A stretch of 47,925 bases of DNA from an uncultured Roseovarius sp. (GCA_934501475.1 CAKSUL010000009.1:1-47925); one strand, 5' to 3'; positions 1 to 7,792 are shown, counted from the first letter of the stretch. Translations and numbers: made by a program. Notes: generated by a model not told the origin, from the sequence alone.

Positions 1-567
1 CACCAGCAGCCCCGACATCAGCGCGACCCGGCCCAGCAACTGCATGGTGGTGTGCAAGGCGCGGCTGGTCTCCTCGTCCAGCGGCGCGCCGCTTGCGTCG
101 ACGCGCGGCACCGCCTCGACCGACATGGCATCGGCCACGCCGTCCTGCACCACCAGCCCGCAGGGCGCCAGCAGCACGCTGAGGACATACCACGCCTCGA
201 CGGGCATCAGCGCGCCCATGGCATCGGGCGATGAGATCAGCAGATACATGATGCCCAGACTGGCCGCGATCAGCGCCGCGCCCAGATAGATCAGCAGCCA
301 TTTCCAGCGCCAGATCAGATCGACCAGATGCCCCAGCGGCATTTTCAGCGCCCATGGCAGCATCGCCCAGAACGACAGGCCAGCCAGGAACGACGCCGAT
401 AGCCCCAGATATTCCTTGACGAAAAACGTGCCCACGATCGCCGTCAGCCCCGAGATGCCGAAGGCGAAATAGACCATCAGCGGCGGCAGGAAGGACCAGC
501 GCATATTCCGGACCAGATCCAGAACCACGGCGTCGAACCATGCGCGCAGGCCTTGGGACTCGGTCAT
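1..567 (-). CDS. MFS-type transporter, C-terminal part cut by window edge
   Basis: The frame is open from the ATG at 567 down to the left edge, giving 189 residues without a stop, so the gene is partial. The protein starts MTESQGLRAWFDAVVLDL and then alternates long hydrophobic stretches with short charged loops, as in a major facilitator with an inner-membrane location. The stretch VQDGVADAMSVEAVPR is reminiscent of the folate/biopterin (BT1) branch of the superfamily, but this is only a resemblance. Substrate unknown. It lies 89 bp downstream of arsC on the same strand and could be the last gene of the DUF952-pyrD-arsC run. Confidence 0.75.
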   Translation of the reverse strand, partial: MTESQGLRAWFDAVVLDLVRNMRWSFLPPLMVYFAFGISGLTAIVGTFFVKEYLGLSASFLAGLSFWAMLPWALKMPLGHLVDLIWRWKWLLIYLGAALIAASLGIMYLLISSPDAMGALMPVEAWYVLSVLLAPCGLVVQDGVADAMSVEAVPRVDASGAPLDEETSRALHTTMQLLGRVALMSGLLV

Positions 568-656
568 TTATGCGGGGTCCTCGTCAGCCGTGGATCAGGT
601 TTCAGGATCGTGCCATCTGACGCAATTTCGTGCCCTGCGTCAAAGGGTATCGCGCG

Positions 657-1001
657 TCAGAGAATGTCCAGCGCCGTCTCGGGCGGGCGGGCGATTACGG
701 CGCGCCCCGCGTGCAGCACGATGGGCCGCTCGATCAGCCTCGGGTGCTGCGCCATGGCCGCGATCAGCCTTGCATCTGGGTCCGAAGCGTCAAGGCCGAG
801 ATCATCAAACAGCGCCTCGCCCCGGCGCATCATGTCAATCGCGCGCCCGCCCAGCTGGGCCAGAACGGCGCTGATCTCATCCGCATCGGGCGCATCCTCA
901 AGGTAGCGCCGCACAGTCAGACGCCCCGGCGCGCGCGCCTCAAGCAGGGCCAGCGTCTGGCGGGATTTCGAGCATTTGGGATTGTGCCAGATGGTGATCA
1001 T
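657..1001 (-). CDS. arsC: ArsC-family reductase (arsenate reductase-like)
   Basis: A 114-residue protein with the thioredoxin-fold ArsC signature at the N-terminus: HNPKCSKSR, with Cys10 in the catalytic position and Arg14 following. A second family block, [18 protein letters not shown], lies near the C-terminus and carries arginines of the kind that bind the oxyanion. Family members reduce arsenate to arsenite with glutathione and glutaredoxin in the cytosol, but many chromosomal homologues (YfgD/Spx-like) have no proven arsenate role. No arsR, arsB or acr3 gene is nearby, so arsenic resistance is not supported by context. The start ATG overlaps the pyrD stop by 4 nt, which indicates translational coupling. 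Confidence 0.88.
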   Translation of the reverse strand: MITIWHNPKCSKSRQTLALLEARAPGRLTVRRYLEDAPDADEISAVLAQLGGRAIDMMRRGEALFDDLGLDASDPDARLIAAMAQHPRLIERPIVLHAGRAVIARPPETALDIL

Positions 1002-2068
1002 GTCCAGTCCTGCCGCTTGCTGCCCACGGCCTGCGCCACCGTGTCGAACCCGTCCGCCGCCAGCAACCTGTCAAGCCCGATCGCAATGTCGCGCACCAGC
1101 GACAGGCCGTGATAGATCAGCGCCGAATAGACCTGCACCGCGCTGGCCCCGGCGCAGATCTTGGCATAGGCATCCTCGGGCGAGGCGATGCCGCCGACCC
1201 CGATCAGCGGGATGCGCCCATCGGTCAGCACCGAGAGGCGCGCCAGAACGCGGGTGGATCGCTCAAACAGTGGCGCGCCGGAAAGGCCGCCCGCCTGATC
1301 CCTTTGCGGGGCGCTCAGCCCGTCGCGCCCAAGGGTGGTATTGGTGGCGATGATGCCGCTCAGCCCGCGGGCCAGCGCCACATCGGCGATCTCGGAGAGT
1401 TCGCCATCGCTGAGATCGGGGGCGATCTTCAGGAATACCGGAATCGGTCTTGGCAGCCAGTCGCGCGCCTCCATCACCCCCGCCAGCAGCGCCGACAGGG
1501 CCTCAGCGCCTTGCAGGTCGCGCAGTTTCTCGGTGTTGGGCGATGAGACATTCACCGTCGCGAAATCCAGATGCCGCCCGCAATGGGCCAGCACGCGGGC
1601 GAAATCCTCGGCGCGGTCGTCGCTGTCCTTGTTCGCGCCGAGATTGAGGCCGATCACCGCGTTTCGGGGGCGATTGGCCAGCCGCGCGGCGGCGGCCTCC
1701 ATCCCGTCATTGTTGAAGCCGAAGCGGTTGATCACCGCGCGGTCCTGCGTCAGGCGAAACAGGCGCGGGCGCGGGTTGCCCGGCTGCGGGCGCGGCGTGA
1801 TCGCCCCCGCCTCGACAAAGCCGAACCCGGCGCGCGCAAGCGGCGCAAGCGCGGTGCAATTCTTGTCGAACCCGGCGGCCAGACCGATCGGATTGGGCAG
1901 GTCCAGCCCCGCCAGATCGGTGCGCAGACGCGCAGTGGTGAGCGGCCCCGGCAGCGGAACCAGTCCGGCGCGCAAGGCCCACAGGGCCATCCCGTGCGCG
2001 CGCTCGGGGTCAAACCGGTGCAGCGCGGCGAGACCGGCCCGCTCGATCAGGCGGGCGGCCCCGCTCAT
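998..2068 (-). CDS. pyrD: Dihydroorotate dehydrogenase (quinone), class 2
   Basis: Oxidises dihydroorotate to orotate in pyrimidine synthesis and passes electrons to membrane quinone. The 356-residue length and the N-terminal extension before the barrel ([20 protein letters not shown]) are typical of the membrane-associated class 2 enzyme. Family blocks are present: GLAAGFDKN (FMN site), [20 protein letters not shown], the catalytic-serine block [17 protein letters not shown], and the phosphate-binding [13 protein letters not shown] near the C-terminus. The gene overlaps DUF952 upstream and arsC downstream by 4 nt each, so the three are probably co-transcribed. Standard length, no defect seen. 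Confidence 0.97.
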   Translation of the reverse strand: MSGAARLIERAGLAALHRFDPERAHGMALWALRAGLVPLPGPLTTARLRTDLAGLDLPNPIGLAAGFDKNCTALAPLARAGFGFVEAGAITPRPQPGNPRPRLFRLTQDRAVINRFGFNNDGMEAAAARLANRPRNAVIGLNLGANKDSDDRAEDFARVLAHCGRHLDFATVNVSSPNTEKLRDLQGAEALSALLAGVMEARDWLPRPIPVFLKIAPDLSDGELSEIADVALARGLSGIIATNTTLGRDGLSAPQRDQAGGLSGAPLFERSTRVLARLSVLTDGRIPLIGVGGIASPEDAYAKICAGASAVQVYSALIYHGLSLVRDIAIGLDRLLAADGFDTVAQAVGSKRQDWT

Positions 2069-2403
2069 TCGGCACCGGCGGGAAATTGATGCACCCCGTC
2101 CCTGATCGGAAGCGGCTGCGCCCAGACCACATCCTCAAGGCGCAGCGCGCGGTAGAGATGCGGAAACAGCGCCCCGCCGCGCGATTCCTCCCATTTGAGG
2201 GCATCGCCCAGACGATCGGTGTCCACCGCCAGCAGCATCAGACCCTCCTGGCCCGCAAAATGGCGCGCCGCCGTTTCCGGGGCCTGCTGGATCGTCGAGA
2301 AATGGACATAGCCATCGGCCACATCGACGGGCGCGCCGGCGGTTTCGCGGTTGGCGCGCAGATCGGCCCATTCGCTGGCCTGGAAAATCTTGTAAATCAG
2401 CAT
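2065..2403 (-). CDS. DUF952 family protein
   Basis: A small 112-residue protein starting [16 protein letters not shown], the usual beginning of DUF952 proteins, with the conserved [11 protein letters not shown] and [16 protein letters not shown] blocks. The domain occurs alone in bacteria and has no established reaction. The frame stays open upstream to 2628, but the family begins at the MLIYK methionine (2403), and the upstream residues are low-complexity and antisense to the nucleotidase gene, so the short start is chosen. Its stop overlaps the pyrD start (ATGA). Overlap with pyrD is common for this family in related genomes and may only reflect an old operon. Confidence 0.9.
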   Translation of the reverse strand: MLIYKIFQASEWADLRANRETAGAPVDVADGYVHFSTIQQAPETAARHFAGQEGLMLLAVDTDRLGDALKWEESRGGALFPHLYRALRLEDVVWAQPLPIRDGVHQFPAGAE

Positions 2404-2515
2404 GATCCGGGTGATGCCCCGGCGCTGCGCGCGGGTCAAGCACAGATAGCTTTGACTTGGGGCGGTGCGGTCGGGCATGGTTGCGTGAAATGGGGCAGGA
2501 CGGGGATGCAATGAC

Positions 2516-4108
2516 ATGAAATCGCGATTGAGCGGGGCGGTGCTGGGTGTGCTGGGTGTGCTGGCGGGGGGTGCCCTGATGGTGGGCGCGGCGCAGGCCG
2601 AGATGCGGCTGACCATCCTGCACACCAATGATTTTCACGCGCGCTTTGAGCCGGTGAATGGCTTTGATTCCACCTGCGCTGCCGCGGACAATGACGCCGG
2701 GGCGTGTTTTGGCGGCTCGGCCCGGTTGATGAGCGCCGTGCGCGAGGCCCGTGCGCGCGCCGCCAACAGCAATGTCATTCTGGTGGATGGCGGCGATCAG
2801 TTTCAGGGCACGCTGTTTTACACCCGCTACAAGGGCCAGTTGGCCGCCGAGATGATGAACCGGATGGGCTATGACGCGATGACCGTGGGCAATCATGAAT
2901 TCGATGACGGCCCCGAGGTGTTGCGCGCCTTCGTGCAGGCGGTGAATTTTCCGGTGCTGATGTCGAATGCGGACCTGAGCGATGAGCCGGCACTGGACGG
3001 GCGTATCGCCAGATCGAGCGTGATCGTGCGCGGCGGTGAGCGCATCGGGCTGATCGGCCTGACGCCGCAGGACACCGGCGAGTTGTCGAGTCCGGGGCCG
3101 AATGTGCGCTTTTCCGATCCGGTCGAGGCGGTGCGCGCCGAGGTCGCGCGCCTCAGCGGGGACGGCGTCAACAAGATCATCGTGCTCAGCCATTCGGGTT
3201 ACGGCGTGGACCGCCATGTCGCGGCCGAGGTCCAGGGAATCGACGTGATCGTGGGCGGGCATAGCAATACCTATCTGCACTCGGACGACCCCAGGGCCGA
3301 GGGGCCATATCCGACCATGGTGGGCAACACGGCGGTGGTGCAGGCCTATGCCTATGGCCGCTTCCTGGGGGTGCTGGAGGTGGTGTTTGACGAGGCCGGT
3401 CAGATCGTCTCGGCCAGCGGCGCACCCTGGGAGATGGACAAGGCGGTGCCCGAGGACGAGGCCATCAAGGCGCGCGTCGAAGAGGCGGGCGAGCCGCTGG
3501 AAGAGCTGCGCAACCGCGTGGTGGCCGAGACCTCGGGCCCGATCGCGGGCGACAAGGCCGCCTGCCGCAGCGGGCAATGCGCCATGGGCACGCTGATCAC
3601 CGATGCGATGCTGGACCGGGTGCGCAGCCAGGGCATCGACGTGGCGTTGCAGAATGGCGGCGGGCTGCGCGCCGGGATCGACGCGGGCGAGATCACCATG
3701 GGCGAGGTGCTGACCGTGCTGCCGTTCCAGAACACGCTGTCCACGTTCCGGGTGCGTGGCGAGGTGCTGAAACGGGCGCTGGAGAATGGCGTGAGCCAGG
3801 TGGGCGAGGAGGCGGGGCGCTTTCCGCAGGTGGCCGGGATGAGCTTTGTCTATGATCCCGCTGCCCCGGTGGGCGAGCGCGTGCGCGAGGTGCTGGTGAA
3901 CGAGGCCCCTCTCGAGGCGGAGCGGCTTTATGGGATGGTTTCCAACAACTACATCCGCAACGGCGGCGACGGCTATGAGATGTTTCTGGAGGCCGAGGAC
4001 GCCTATGATTTCGGCCCCGACGTGGCCGAGGTGGTGGCCGAGTTTCTGGCCGGGAAGGGCGCTTATGTGCCCTATGTCGGCGCGCGCAGCCGGGTTCTGG
4101 GCGAGTGA
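2516..4108 (+). CDS. Secreted 5'-nucleotidase / UshA-type metallophosphoesterase
   Basis: A 530-residue periplasmic enzyme that probably hydrolyses extracellular nucleotides to nucleosides and phosphate. The first 28 residues form a Sec signal peptide ending in an AQA cleavage motif. The metallophosphatase domain follows with its metal-binding blocks HTNDFHARFE, DGGDQFQGT, GNHEFDDG, LSHSGYG and GGHSNT. The C-terminal 5'-nucleotidase substrate domain (from about residue 330) carries NGGGLRAGIDAG, VLPFQNTL and the NNYIRNGGDGY block used in nucleotide binding. Both domains are complete. It is monocistronic: DUF952 diverges upstream across about 110 bp, and the transposon begins 63 bp downstream. 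The exact substrate (nucleotide, UDP-sugar or cyclic nucleotide) cannot be read from sequence. Confidence 0.93.
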   Translation: MKSRLSGAVLGVLGVLAGGALMVGAAQAEMRLTILHTNDFHARFEPVNGFDSTCAAADNDAGACFGGSARLMSAVREARARAANSNVILVDGGDQFQGTLFYTRYKGQLAAEMMNRMGYDAMTVGNHEFDDGPEVLRAFVQAVNFPVLMSNADLSDEPALDGRIARSSVIVRGGERIGLIGLTPQDTGELSSPGPNVRFSDPVEAVRAEVARLSGDGVNKIIVLSHSGYGVDRHVAAEVQGIDVIVGGHSNTYLHSDDPRAEGPYPTMVGNTAVVQAYAYGRFLGVLEVVFDEAGQIVSASGAPWEMDKAVPEDEAIKARVEEAGEPLEELRNRVVAETSGPIAGDKAACRSGQCAMGTLITDAMLDRVRSQGIDVALQNGGGLRAGIDAGEITMGEVLTVLPFQNTLSTFRVRGEVLKRALENGVSQVGEEAGRFPQVAGMSFVYDPAAPVGERVREVLVNEAPLEAERLYGMVSNNYIRNGGDGYEMFLEAEDAYDFGPDVAEVVAEFLAGKGAYVPYVGARSRVLGE

Positions 4109-4163
4109 GGCGCCCCACCGGCGGGCGGCGCGCGCATCGCGGCGTCGGATTGCCTTCGGCGAG

Positions 4164-4171
4164 GATATTTT
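4164..4171. repeat. Left 8-bp target-site duplication (GATATTTT)
   Basis: GATATTTT abuts the left inverted repeat and is repeated exactly at 7785-7792 beyond the right one. Eight bp is the usual duplication length for the IS1595 family. Because the neighbouring bases are also shared, the direct repeat can be read as GGATATTTTC (10 bp) if each terminal repeat is shortened by one base. Confidence 0.85.
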
Positions 4172-4197
4172 CGGCCTTATGTATCAAACGCACCAAG
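4172..4197 (+). repeat. Left terminal inverted repeat of the transposon
   Basis: Begins CGGCCTTATGTATCAAAC and is the exact reverse complement of 7759-7784 over all 26 bases. Similarity beyond the 26 bp is weak. Confidence 0.92.
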
Positions 4198-4239
4198 ATT
4201 TGTGAATCCCTCACGCGCCAGATTTGTTAGTCTGCGGCC

Positions 4240-4611
4240 ATGCAGGACAAAACAATCAACAACGCGCTTCTGGCGATCTGGCGGCAAGGTGGGGAACAGG
4301 CTGAACTTGCGCGGCCCTTGCTGAATGCGCGCGGGGTTCCTTTGCCAAGACACGTCCAGATAAATCCAATGACGCGGGGAAGATGCGCGCGGTTTGTTAT
4401 GGGTACATTGTCCTCTGGCCCTATGACCGCCCCAGAACTTGCCGACAGCCTTCAGGGCGCATTGCAAACGCCGCGCCGTAGCGCCCTCAATAGGGTCTAC
4501 TGCTGCCTTGTGAGGCTAGAGGCTAAGGGGCTGGTGTGTAGGGATGGGCGAGGCTGGTCTAGTGTTACGCATGCAATTCCAGCAAGTAGCGCTTTACCTT
4601 CCTTGGCGTGA
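4240..4611 (+). CDS. Small hypothetical protein, transposon cargo
   Basis: A 123-residue protein, not recognised. The central part (PMTAPELADSLQGALQTP...RVYCCLVRLEAKGLVCRDGRGW) reads like a winged-helix DNA-binding domain: two helices, then a recognition-helix-like segment and a short wing (DGRGWSS). This is inference from pattern only. It starts 43 bp inside the left terminal repeat, and no clear ribosome-binding site is visible before the ATG at 4240. Its last 47 nt overlap the 3' end of the toxin-like gene on the other strand. It could be a regulator of the element; alternatives cannot be excluded. Confidence 0.6.
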   Translation: MQDKTINNALLAIWRQGGEQAELARPLLNARGVPLPRHVQINPMTRGRCARFVMGTLSSGPMTAPELADSLQGALQTPRRSALNRVYCCLVRLEAKGLVCRDGRGWSSVTHAIPASSALPSLA

Positions 4612-4942
4612 ACCGCGAGACAGTCATCCCGTCGCAAATTTCCGTAAGTTCTAGTTCAGGAAATGGCTCACGCTTGGTGAACCTCCCTTGGTCGATACCA
4701 GCTTGGATCGTTATGCAGCGTTCAATATCGGAGAAGTTGTATACGACATAGCTGTCTCTAGTGATGAACGGATGGACGCCTGCGCTAAGCCTAACTGTTG
4801 GGTCGCAGTTTGTGGCCTTCCAAGAACTGATGTTCGCTAAAACGACCTTGTTTGCCGCGCAGGGCGAAGTGCACACGACAAACAGATGGTTCCAATTGCC
4901 GCCCGTTGGCATCAAGTATGTATCACCACGCTCTATCGGCAA
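4565..4942 (-). CDS. Probable toxin partner of the DUF4065 protein
   Basis: About 125 residues from a TTG at 4942. The frame is open to 5011, but the conserved-looking part begins LPIERGDTYLMP, followed by HLFVVCTSP, VVLANISSW, the CDPTVRLSAGVHPFI block and a DSYVVYNF strand. An ERGD-type opening followed by a strand with FVV is reminiscent of PemK/MazF-like folds, though a specific match is not certain. It overlaps the end of the DUF4065 gene by 20 nt, or starts 10 nt after it if the ATG at 4912 is used. DUF4065/Panacea proteins are established antitoxins with many different partners, so by position this is the probable toxin. Target unknown. Confidence 0.7.
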   Translation of the reverse strand: MPIERGDTYLMPTGGNWNHLFVVCTSPCAANKVVLANISSWKATNCDPTVRLSAGVHPFITRDSYVVYNFSDIERCITIQAGIDQGRFTKREPFPELELTEICDGMTVSRFTPRKVKRYLLELHA

Positions 4943-5552
4943 CTGTCGTCTGCAGTTCTGAAATAGCCGATCTGAACTCTTGGTAAGACCCTGTCCGCTT
5001 GGAGAACTCATCGGCGTTATCTACGCCGAGAAACCGCAAAGTCCTCTCAAGTGGGATTGGCAATGAACTCCCGTTCGGATCCTCCCATTCCGGGCAGTTA
5101 AGATGCGTCCAGTCTCTTATCCCATATTTGCTCATCGCTCCGAAACGATCCCAAACGCGGTTCATTGCGTCAATCTCGGCGTCGGAAAGTTCGTCATCAT
5201 CACTATCTACGCGAGCACGAGCGAGGGTTACGTTATGGCCCTCTTTGTCTGCGATGAGGGATGACCACTCATCCGCTTCAATACCGCCGCCGATAAGATC
5301 GTAGGTTACCGAGTTCACGGGACCATGGCGCATTGAGACATGAAGATCGTTGGAAATTGTCAGGCCGCACTCAGCAAGGAACTCTCTATCTGCCAAATAG
5401 ATGAGCTTCACCAGCTTCAAAACAGGCATAAGGCCACCTTCCTTGTCGCAAAAGAATGCGGCAATCTGAGCGGCTTTGCGTGAATTGAACCCGTTTTTCA
5501 TACGCTCAACATAAGCGATTCCGCAAGAAATATCAATACCTTGCATATGCAT
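4923..5552 (-). CDS. DUF4065 (Panacea / SocA-like) antitoxin-type protein
   Basis: Up to 209 residues. The DUF4065 domain starts at about residue 22 (FNSRKAAQIAAFF) and continues through LKLVKLIYLADREFL, the SMRHGPVNSVTYDLI block and the MSKYGIRDWTH block. The domain is known from the SocA proteolytic adaptor and from Panacea antitoxins, where it neutralises the product of a linked gene. The start is uncertain: ATG at 5552 gives the full frame, while ATG at 5501 gives MKNGFNSRKAAQ and lies right after a possible promoter (TTGATA at 5536-5531, 17 bp, TATGTT at 5513-5508), which would make a nearly leaderless mRNA. It follows the transposase by 14 bp. Confidence 0.85.
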   Translation of the reverse strand: MHMQGIDISCGIAYVERMKNGFNSRKAAQIAAFFCDKEGGLMPVLKLVKLIYLADREFLAECGLTISNDLHVSMRHGPVNSVTYDLIGGGIEADEWSSLIADKEGHNVTLARARVDSDDDELSDAEIDAMNRVWDRFGAMSKYGIRDWTHLNCPEWEDPNGSSLPIPLERTLRFLGVDNADEFSKRTGSYQEFRSAISELQTTVADRAW

Positions 5553-5566
5553 TGGTTATCAATGAG

Positions 5567-6535
5567 TTAAGCCGCCCGTTGCCAATAACCCTTCCAGCTA
5601 CGGCTCACAGGTGCCCCCATCGCGTTGCTCACGATGATGTGCGCAAGAGTGCCGTTGTCGGTGCGGCGGTTATCTTCCAGCCATGCGGCGTGGTTCGCGT
5701 ACTGGTGCAGGTATTGGGGGCTGACGTGGTGGTGCTGGCCTTCGACCATGCGGCGCAGGCGCGAGAAGTAACTTTCAACCATGTTGGTGTGCTTGCCGTT
5801 GTCGCTGTAGATTTCCGAGTGGTTCACGCGGTCAACGTGATAGCCCATGTGCAGCAAGTCCCAATGGCTTGCTTCATCCGCTGACATGGTAGCCATGCGG
5901 CTCACATTGTCGTTTGCCAGCGCAACGCCTTCGGATTCTGACATGCGCACGAAAGGCAGGGTGCGGCCATCACGCTCACGCAGAGCGACAACAACCCGGC
6001 GCTTGCCGGTCTGGTGTTCTTTCAAGCGGCGATCCTTGCGGTCTGCCTTGGCGTTCTCCGGGCGGATATGACCGCCGAAGTATGCGCCATCGATCTCTAC
6101 GTGACCGTCCAGAACTTCGCCGGTCTGCACCTCGGTCGCCATAGCTTCGCGCAGCTTGTGGGCCAGCACGAAGGCTGTCTTGTATTGGCAATCCAGATCG
6201 CGAGAAAGTTGAACCATGCTCACGCCCTTGGACGCGTTCACGATAATGCAAATCGCAGCCAGAAGGTCTACGAAGTCCATCTTCCGGCTGGCAAAGATCG
6301 TGCCGGACGTTACCGAAAACTGGTGATAACAGCCCTTGCACTTGAATTTGCGGCGGGTGCTGATGTTGTATGTCTCATGGTTGCCACAGCGGGGGCAAAT
6401 AGCTTCACCATTTGTTTCAGGCCAGCGCATTTCGCAGAACGTGGCATAGGCCGCATCTTCGCCTGCTTTGTAAATGCTGCGAAGGCAAAGTGTGCGTGAT
6501 GCCGCTGAAAGAAGGAAGTGCTGTGCCATTTTCAT
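5567..6535 (-). CDS. IS1595-family transposase
   Basis: A 322-residue DDE-type transposase. An N-terminal zinc ribbon is visible (Cys47-x2-Cys50, Cys66-x2-Cys69), then a helical DNA-binding region (QLSRDLDCQYKTAFVLAHKLREAM). The catalytic domain contains VEIDGAYFGGH (Asp149) and Asp220 in SADEASHWDLL. The third catalytic block, SDNGKHTNMVESYFSRL (Glu254), is followed by the GQHHHVSPQYLHQY segment typical of the family. Length is normal and there is no stop or frameshift, so it may be active. It is transcribed away from the DUF6471 gene out of a shared control region and is followed closely by the DUF4065 gene. Confidence 0.95.
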   Translation of the reverse strand: MKMAQHFLLSAASRTLCLRSIYKAGEDAAYATFCEMRWPETNGEAICPRCGNHETYNISTRRKFKCKGCYHQFSVTSGTIFASRKMDFVDLLAAICIIVNASKGVSMVQLSRDLDCQYKTAFVLAHKLREAMATEVQTGEVLDGHVEIDGAYFGGHIRPENAKADRKDRRLKEHQTGKRRVVVALRERDGRTLPFVRMSESEGVALANDNVSRMATMSADEASHWDLLHMGYHVDRVNHSEIYSDNGKHTNMVESYFSRLRRMVEGQHHHVSPQYLHQYANHAAWLEDNRRTDNGTLAHIIVSNAMGAPVSRSWKGYWQRAA

Positions 6536-6550
6536 ACCGTATTCGCTATC

Positions 6551-6605
6551 TATATATCGAATTTAGTATGGTGACATACTACTTGCAATAGGATATATAT
6601 CGAAT
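6551..6605. promoter_or_regulatory. Divergent promoter region with palindromic operator candidate
   Basis: Between the transposase and DUF6471 starts lies an AT-rich segment. A 7-bp palindrome, TAGTATG-GTGA-CATACTA, occupies 6564-6581. On the minus strand a promoter can be read as TTGCAA (6588-6583), 17 bp, TAAATT (6565-6560), with most of the palindrome in the spacer. On the plus strand GTGACA (6571-6576), 17 bp, TATATA (6594-6599) overlaps the same palindrome. The 12-mer TATATATCGAAT occurs twice (6551-6562, 6594-6605). One bound repressor could silence both directions. Promoter calls are by eye. Confidence 0.5.
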
Positions 6606-6633
6606 ACGTTAGTTTTTACATGACAGGTGATAT

Positions 6634-6858
6634 ATGGCTGTGCAAAATGAATGGGAAACCATGTCTGCAAACCTGCTTAAAGCAGAGTTAAAACGGAAAG
6701 GGGTGACATACGCCCAACTTGTTGAAAGACTTGCTGATATTGGAATCAGTGAGAAAGAGGTGAACATCGCTAACAAGCTGTCCCGTGGGAAGTTTTCAGC
6801 GGCGTTTATGTTGCAATGTTTAAAGGCTATAGGGACGGTAGATTTGCGATTGGTCTAA
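6634..6858 (+). CDS. DUF6471 family small protein
   Basis: A 74-residue protein matching the DUF6471 pattern: SANLLKAELKRKGVTYAQLVERLADIGISEKEVNIANKLSRGKF. The helix-turn-helix character of this region (KRKGVTYAQLVERLADIG...) suggests a DNA-binding protein of Cro/XRE type, but no function is established. The start at 6634 has AGGTGA six to nine bases upstream; Met10 is a possible alternative. It faces away from the transposase gene and overlaps the next gene by 43 nt. Size, position and the palindrome in the shared promoter make a transposition regulator the simplest guess. Confidence 0.85.
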   Translation: MAVQNEWETMSANLLKAELKRKGVTYAQLVERLADIGISEKEVNIANKLSRGKFSAAFMLQCLKAIGTVDLRLV

Positions 6859-7733
6859 TTCTAGGAATTGGAATTGGTATATTTTGGATATTAATTCTAG
6901 ATGTCTCCTCTCCTCTTATAGACCCATCGACTAGCAGCATGACCGACTGCGGCGGAACCGCCAACGATTGCGGAAACAATAGCAATGGCGTACCAGATAG
7001 AGGGTATTGGCTGAGGCGGTTTTTTGCTCTTGAGGATACTCTCGCTCAATGGATCATGATGGCCTTCACCATAGCCGCTGCGTTTCTCCTGCTCGGCACA
7101 CTCAGAGCTACACAGGAAATGGCACGAGAAACGTCGCAGATCGGTAACGACCAGATCAACGCGGCCAATGATGCCGTTAGGGTGGCCGCACAGCAGTTCA
7201 GAGCGGGGTTTAAGCCGTGGATTAGCGTCGATATGAAGGGCGCGTTCCTTGGCAGATTGCGCCATGATGACCCTCCTATGGTCGAACCTGGTCCATCTGA
7301 AACATCTAGGCTTACCACAATCCACGGTGAAACCTTTGTGACAAATATAGGCACTATACCCGTAACAATTGAAGACTTTGATTTGCGGGCAGCAGATTGG
7401 TCTAGATGGGCATACGTTCACAACACCCCAGCCCATCTTAAGGCTAAAAAAGTTGATTTCTTCGCAATTATTCCTAGCGGCACCACGATTCAAATTAATC
7501 CTATGTCTGGTGTGACTGAACATCACATGCCGATAGCCACATTCACTTTGCCCGCGATGAACAGAGTAGATTTTAAGATGGACCCACCACCTCTTATTGG
7601 AAAGATTGTATACTCCGACCCCATGGGGGTCAGGTATGAGCATAACTTTGCATTTGTTGCCCGCCCAAGTTGGGGCAAAGGATTCAGCCGATATGGAGGA
7701 AGGAAATACAATTATGAACGTGAGATAAAGTAA
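6816..7733 (+). CDS. Two-helix membrane protein of unknown function, transposon cargo
   Basis: A 305-residue protein with a first membrane helix at about residues 11-31 (IGLILGIGIGIFWILIL), a polar loop with two cysteines, and a second helix at about 77-97 (QWIMMAFTIAAAFLLLG). A short coiled stretch follows (TQEMARETSQIGNDQINAANDAVRVAAQQ), then FRAGFKPWISV and a beta-rich C-terminal domain. This layout is common in uncharacterised proteins of genomic islands. The soluble domain probably faces the cytoplasm, but topology is not certain. The ATG at 6816 lies inside the DUF6471 gene, so translation may be coupled. It ends 25 bp before the right terminal repeat. Function unknown. Confidence 0.75.
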   Translation: MFKGYRDGRFAIGLILGIGIGIFWILILDVSSPLIDPSTSSMTDCGGTANDCGNNSNGVPDRGYWLRRFFALEDTLAQWIMMAFTIAAAFLLLGTLRATQEMARETSQIGNDQINAANDAVRVAAQQFRAGFKPWISVDMKGAFLGRLRHDDPPMVEPGPSETSRLTTIHGETFVTNIGTIPVTIEDFDLRAADWSRWAYVHNTPAHLKAKKVDFFAIIPSGTTIQINPMSGVTEHHMPIATFTLPAMNRVDFKMDPPPLIGKIVYSDPMGVRYEHNFAFVARPSWGKGFSRYGGRKYNYEREIK

Positions 7734-7758
7734 TATCTTAATCATCACTCACACCCCG

Positions 7759-7784
7759 CTTGGTGCGTTTGATACATAAGGCCG
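7759..7784 (-). repeat. Right terminal inverted repeat of the transposon
   Basis: Exact reverse complement of 4172-4197 across 26 bp. Its outer end lies 116 bp before the methyltransferase start codon. Confidence 0.92.
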
Positions 7785-7792
7785 GATATTTT
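7785..7792. repeat. Right 8-bp target-site duplication (GATATTTT)
   Basis: Exact copy of 4164-4171. The following bases CAGCCAGAAGAAG complete the dispersed intergenic repeat into which the element inserted. Confidence 0.85.

Larger units (their letters stand above)
4172..7784. mobile_element. IS1595-type transposon with cargo genes (about 3.6 kb)
   Basis: The element is bounded by 26-bp perfect inverted repeats (4172-4197 and 7759-7784) and by an 8-bp direct repeat of the target. It carries a full-length IS1595-type transposase, a DUF4065 protein with a small toxin-like partner, a DUF6471 protein, a two-helix membrane protein and a small unknown protein. Base composition is visibly more AT-rich than the flanks. 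Joining the flanks restores an intact GAGGATATTTTCAGCC intergenic repeat, so the insertion is young enough for both ends and the target duplication to be intact. Larger than a simple IS, which usually holds only the transposase. Confidence 0.9.

Noticed and set aside
2135..3577. Long minus-strand frame of 480 residues opposite the nucleotidase gene
   Set aside because: Antisense to a clear enzyme; composition rich in His, Arg and Gln, with no family motif. A common result of high GC content.
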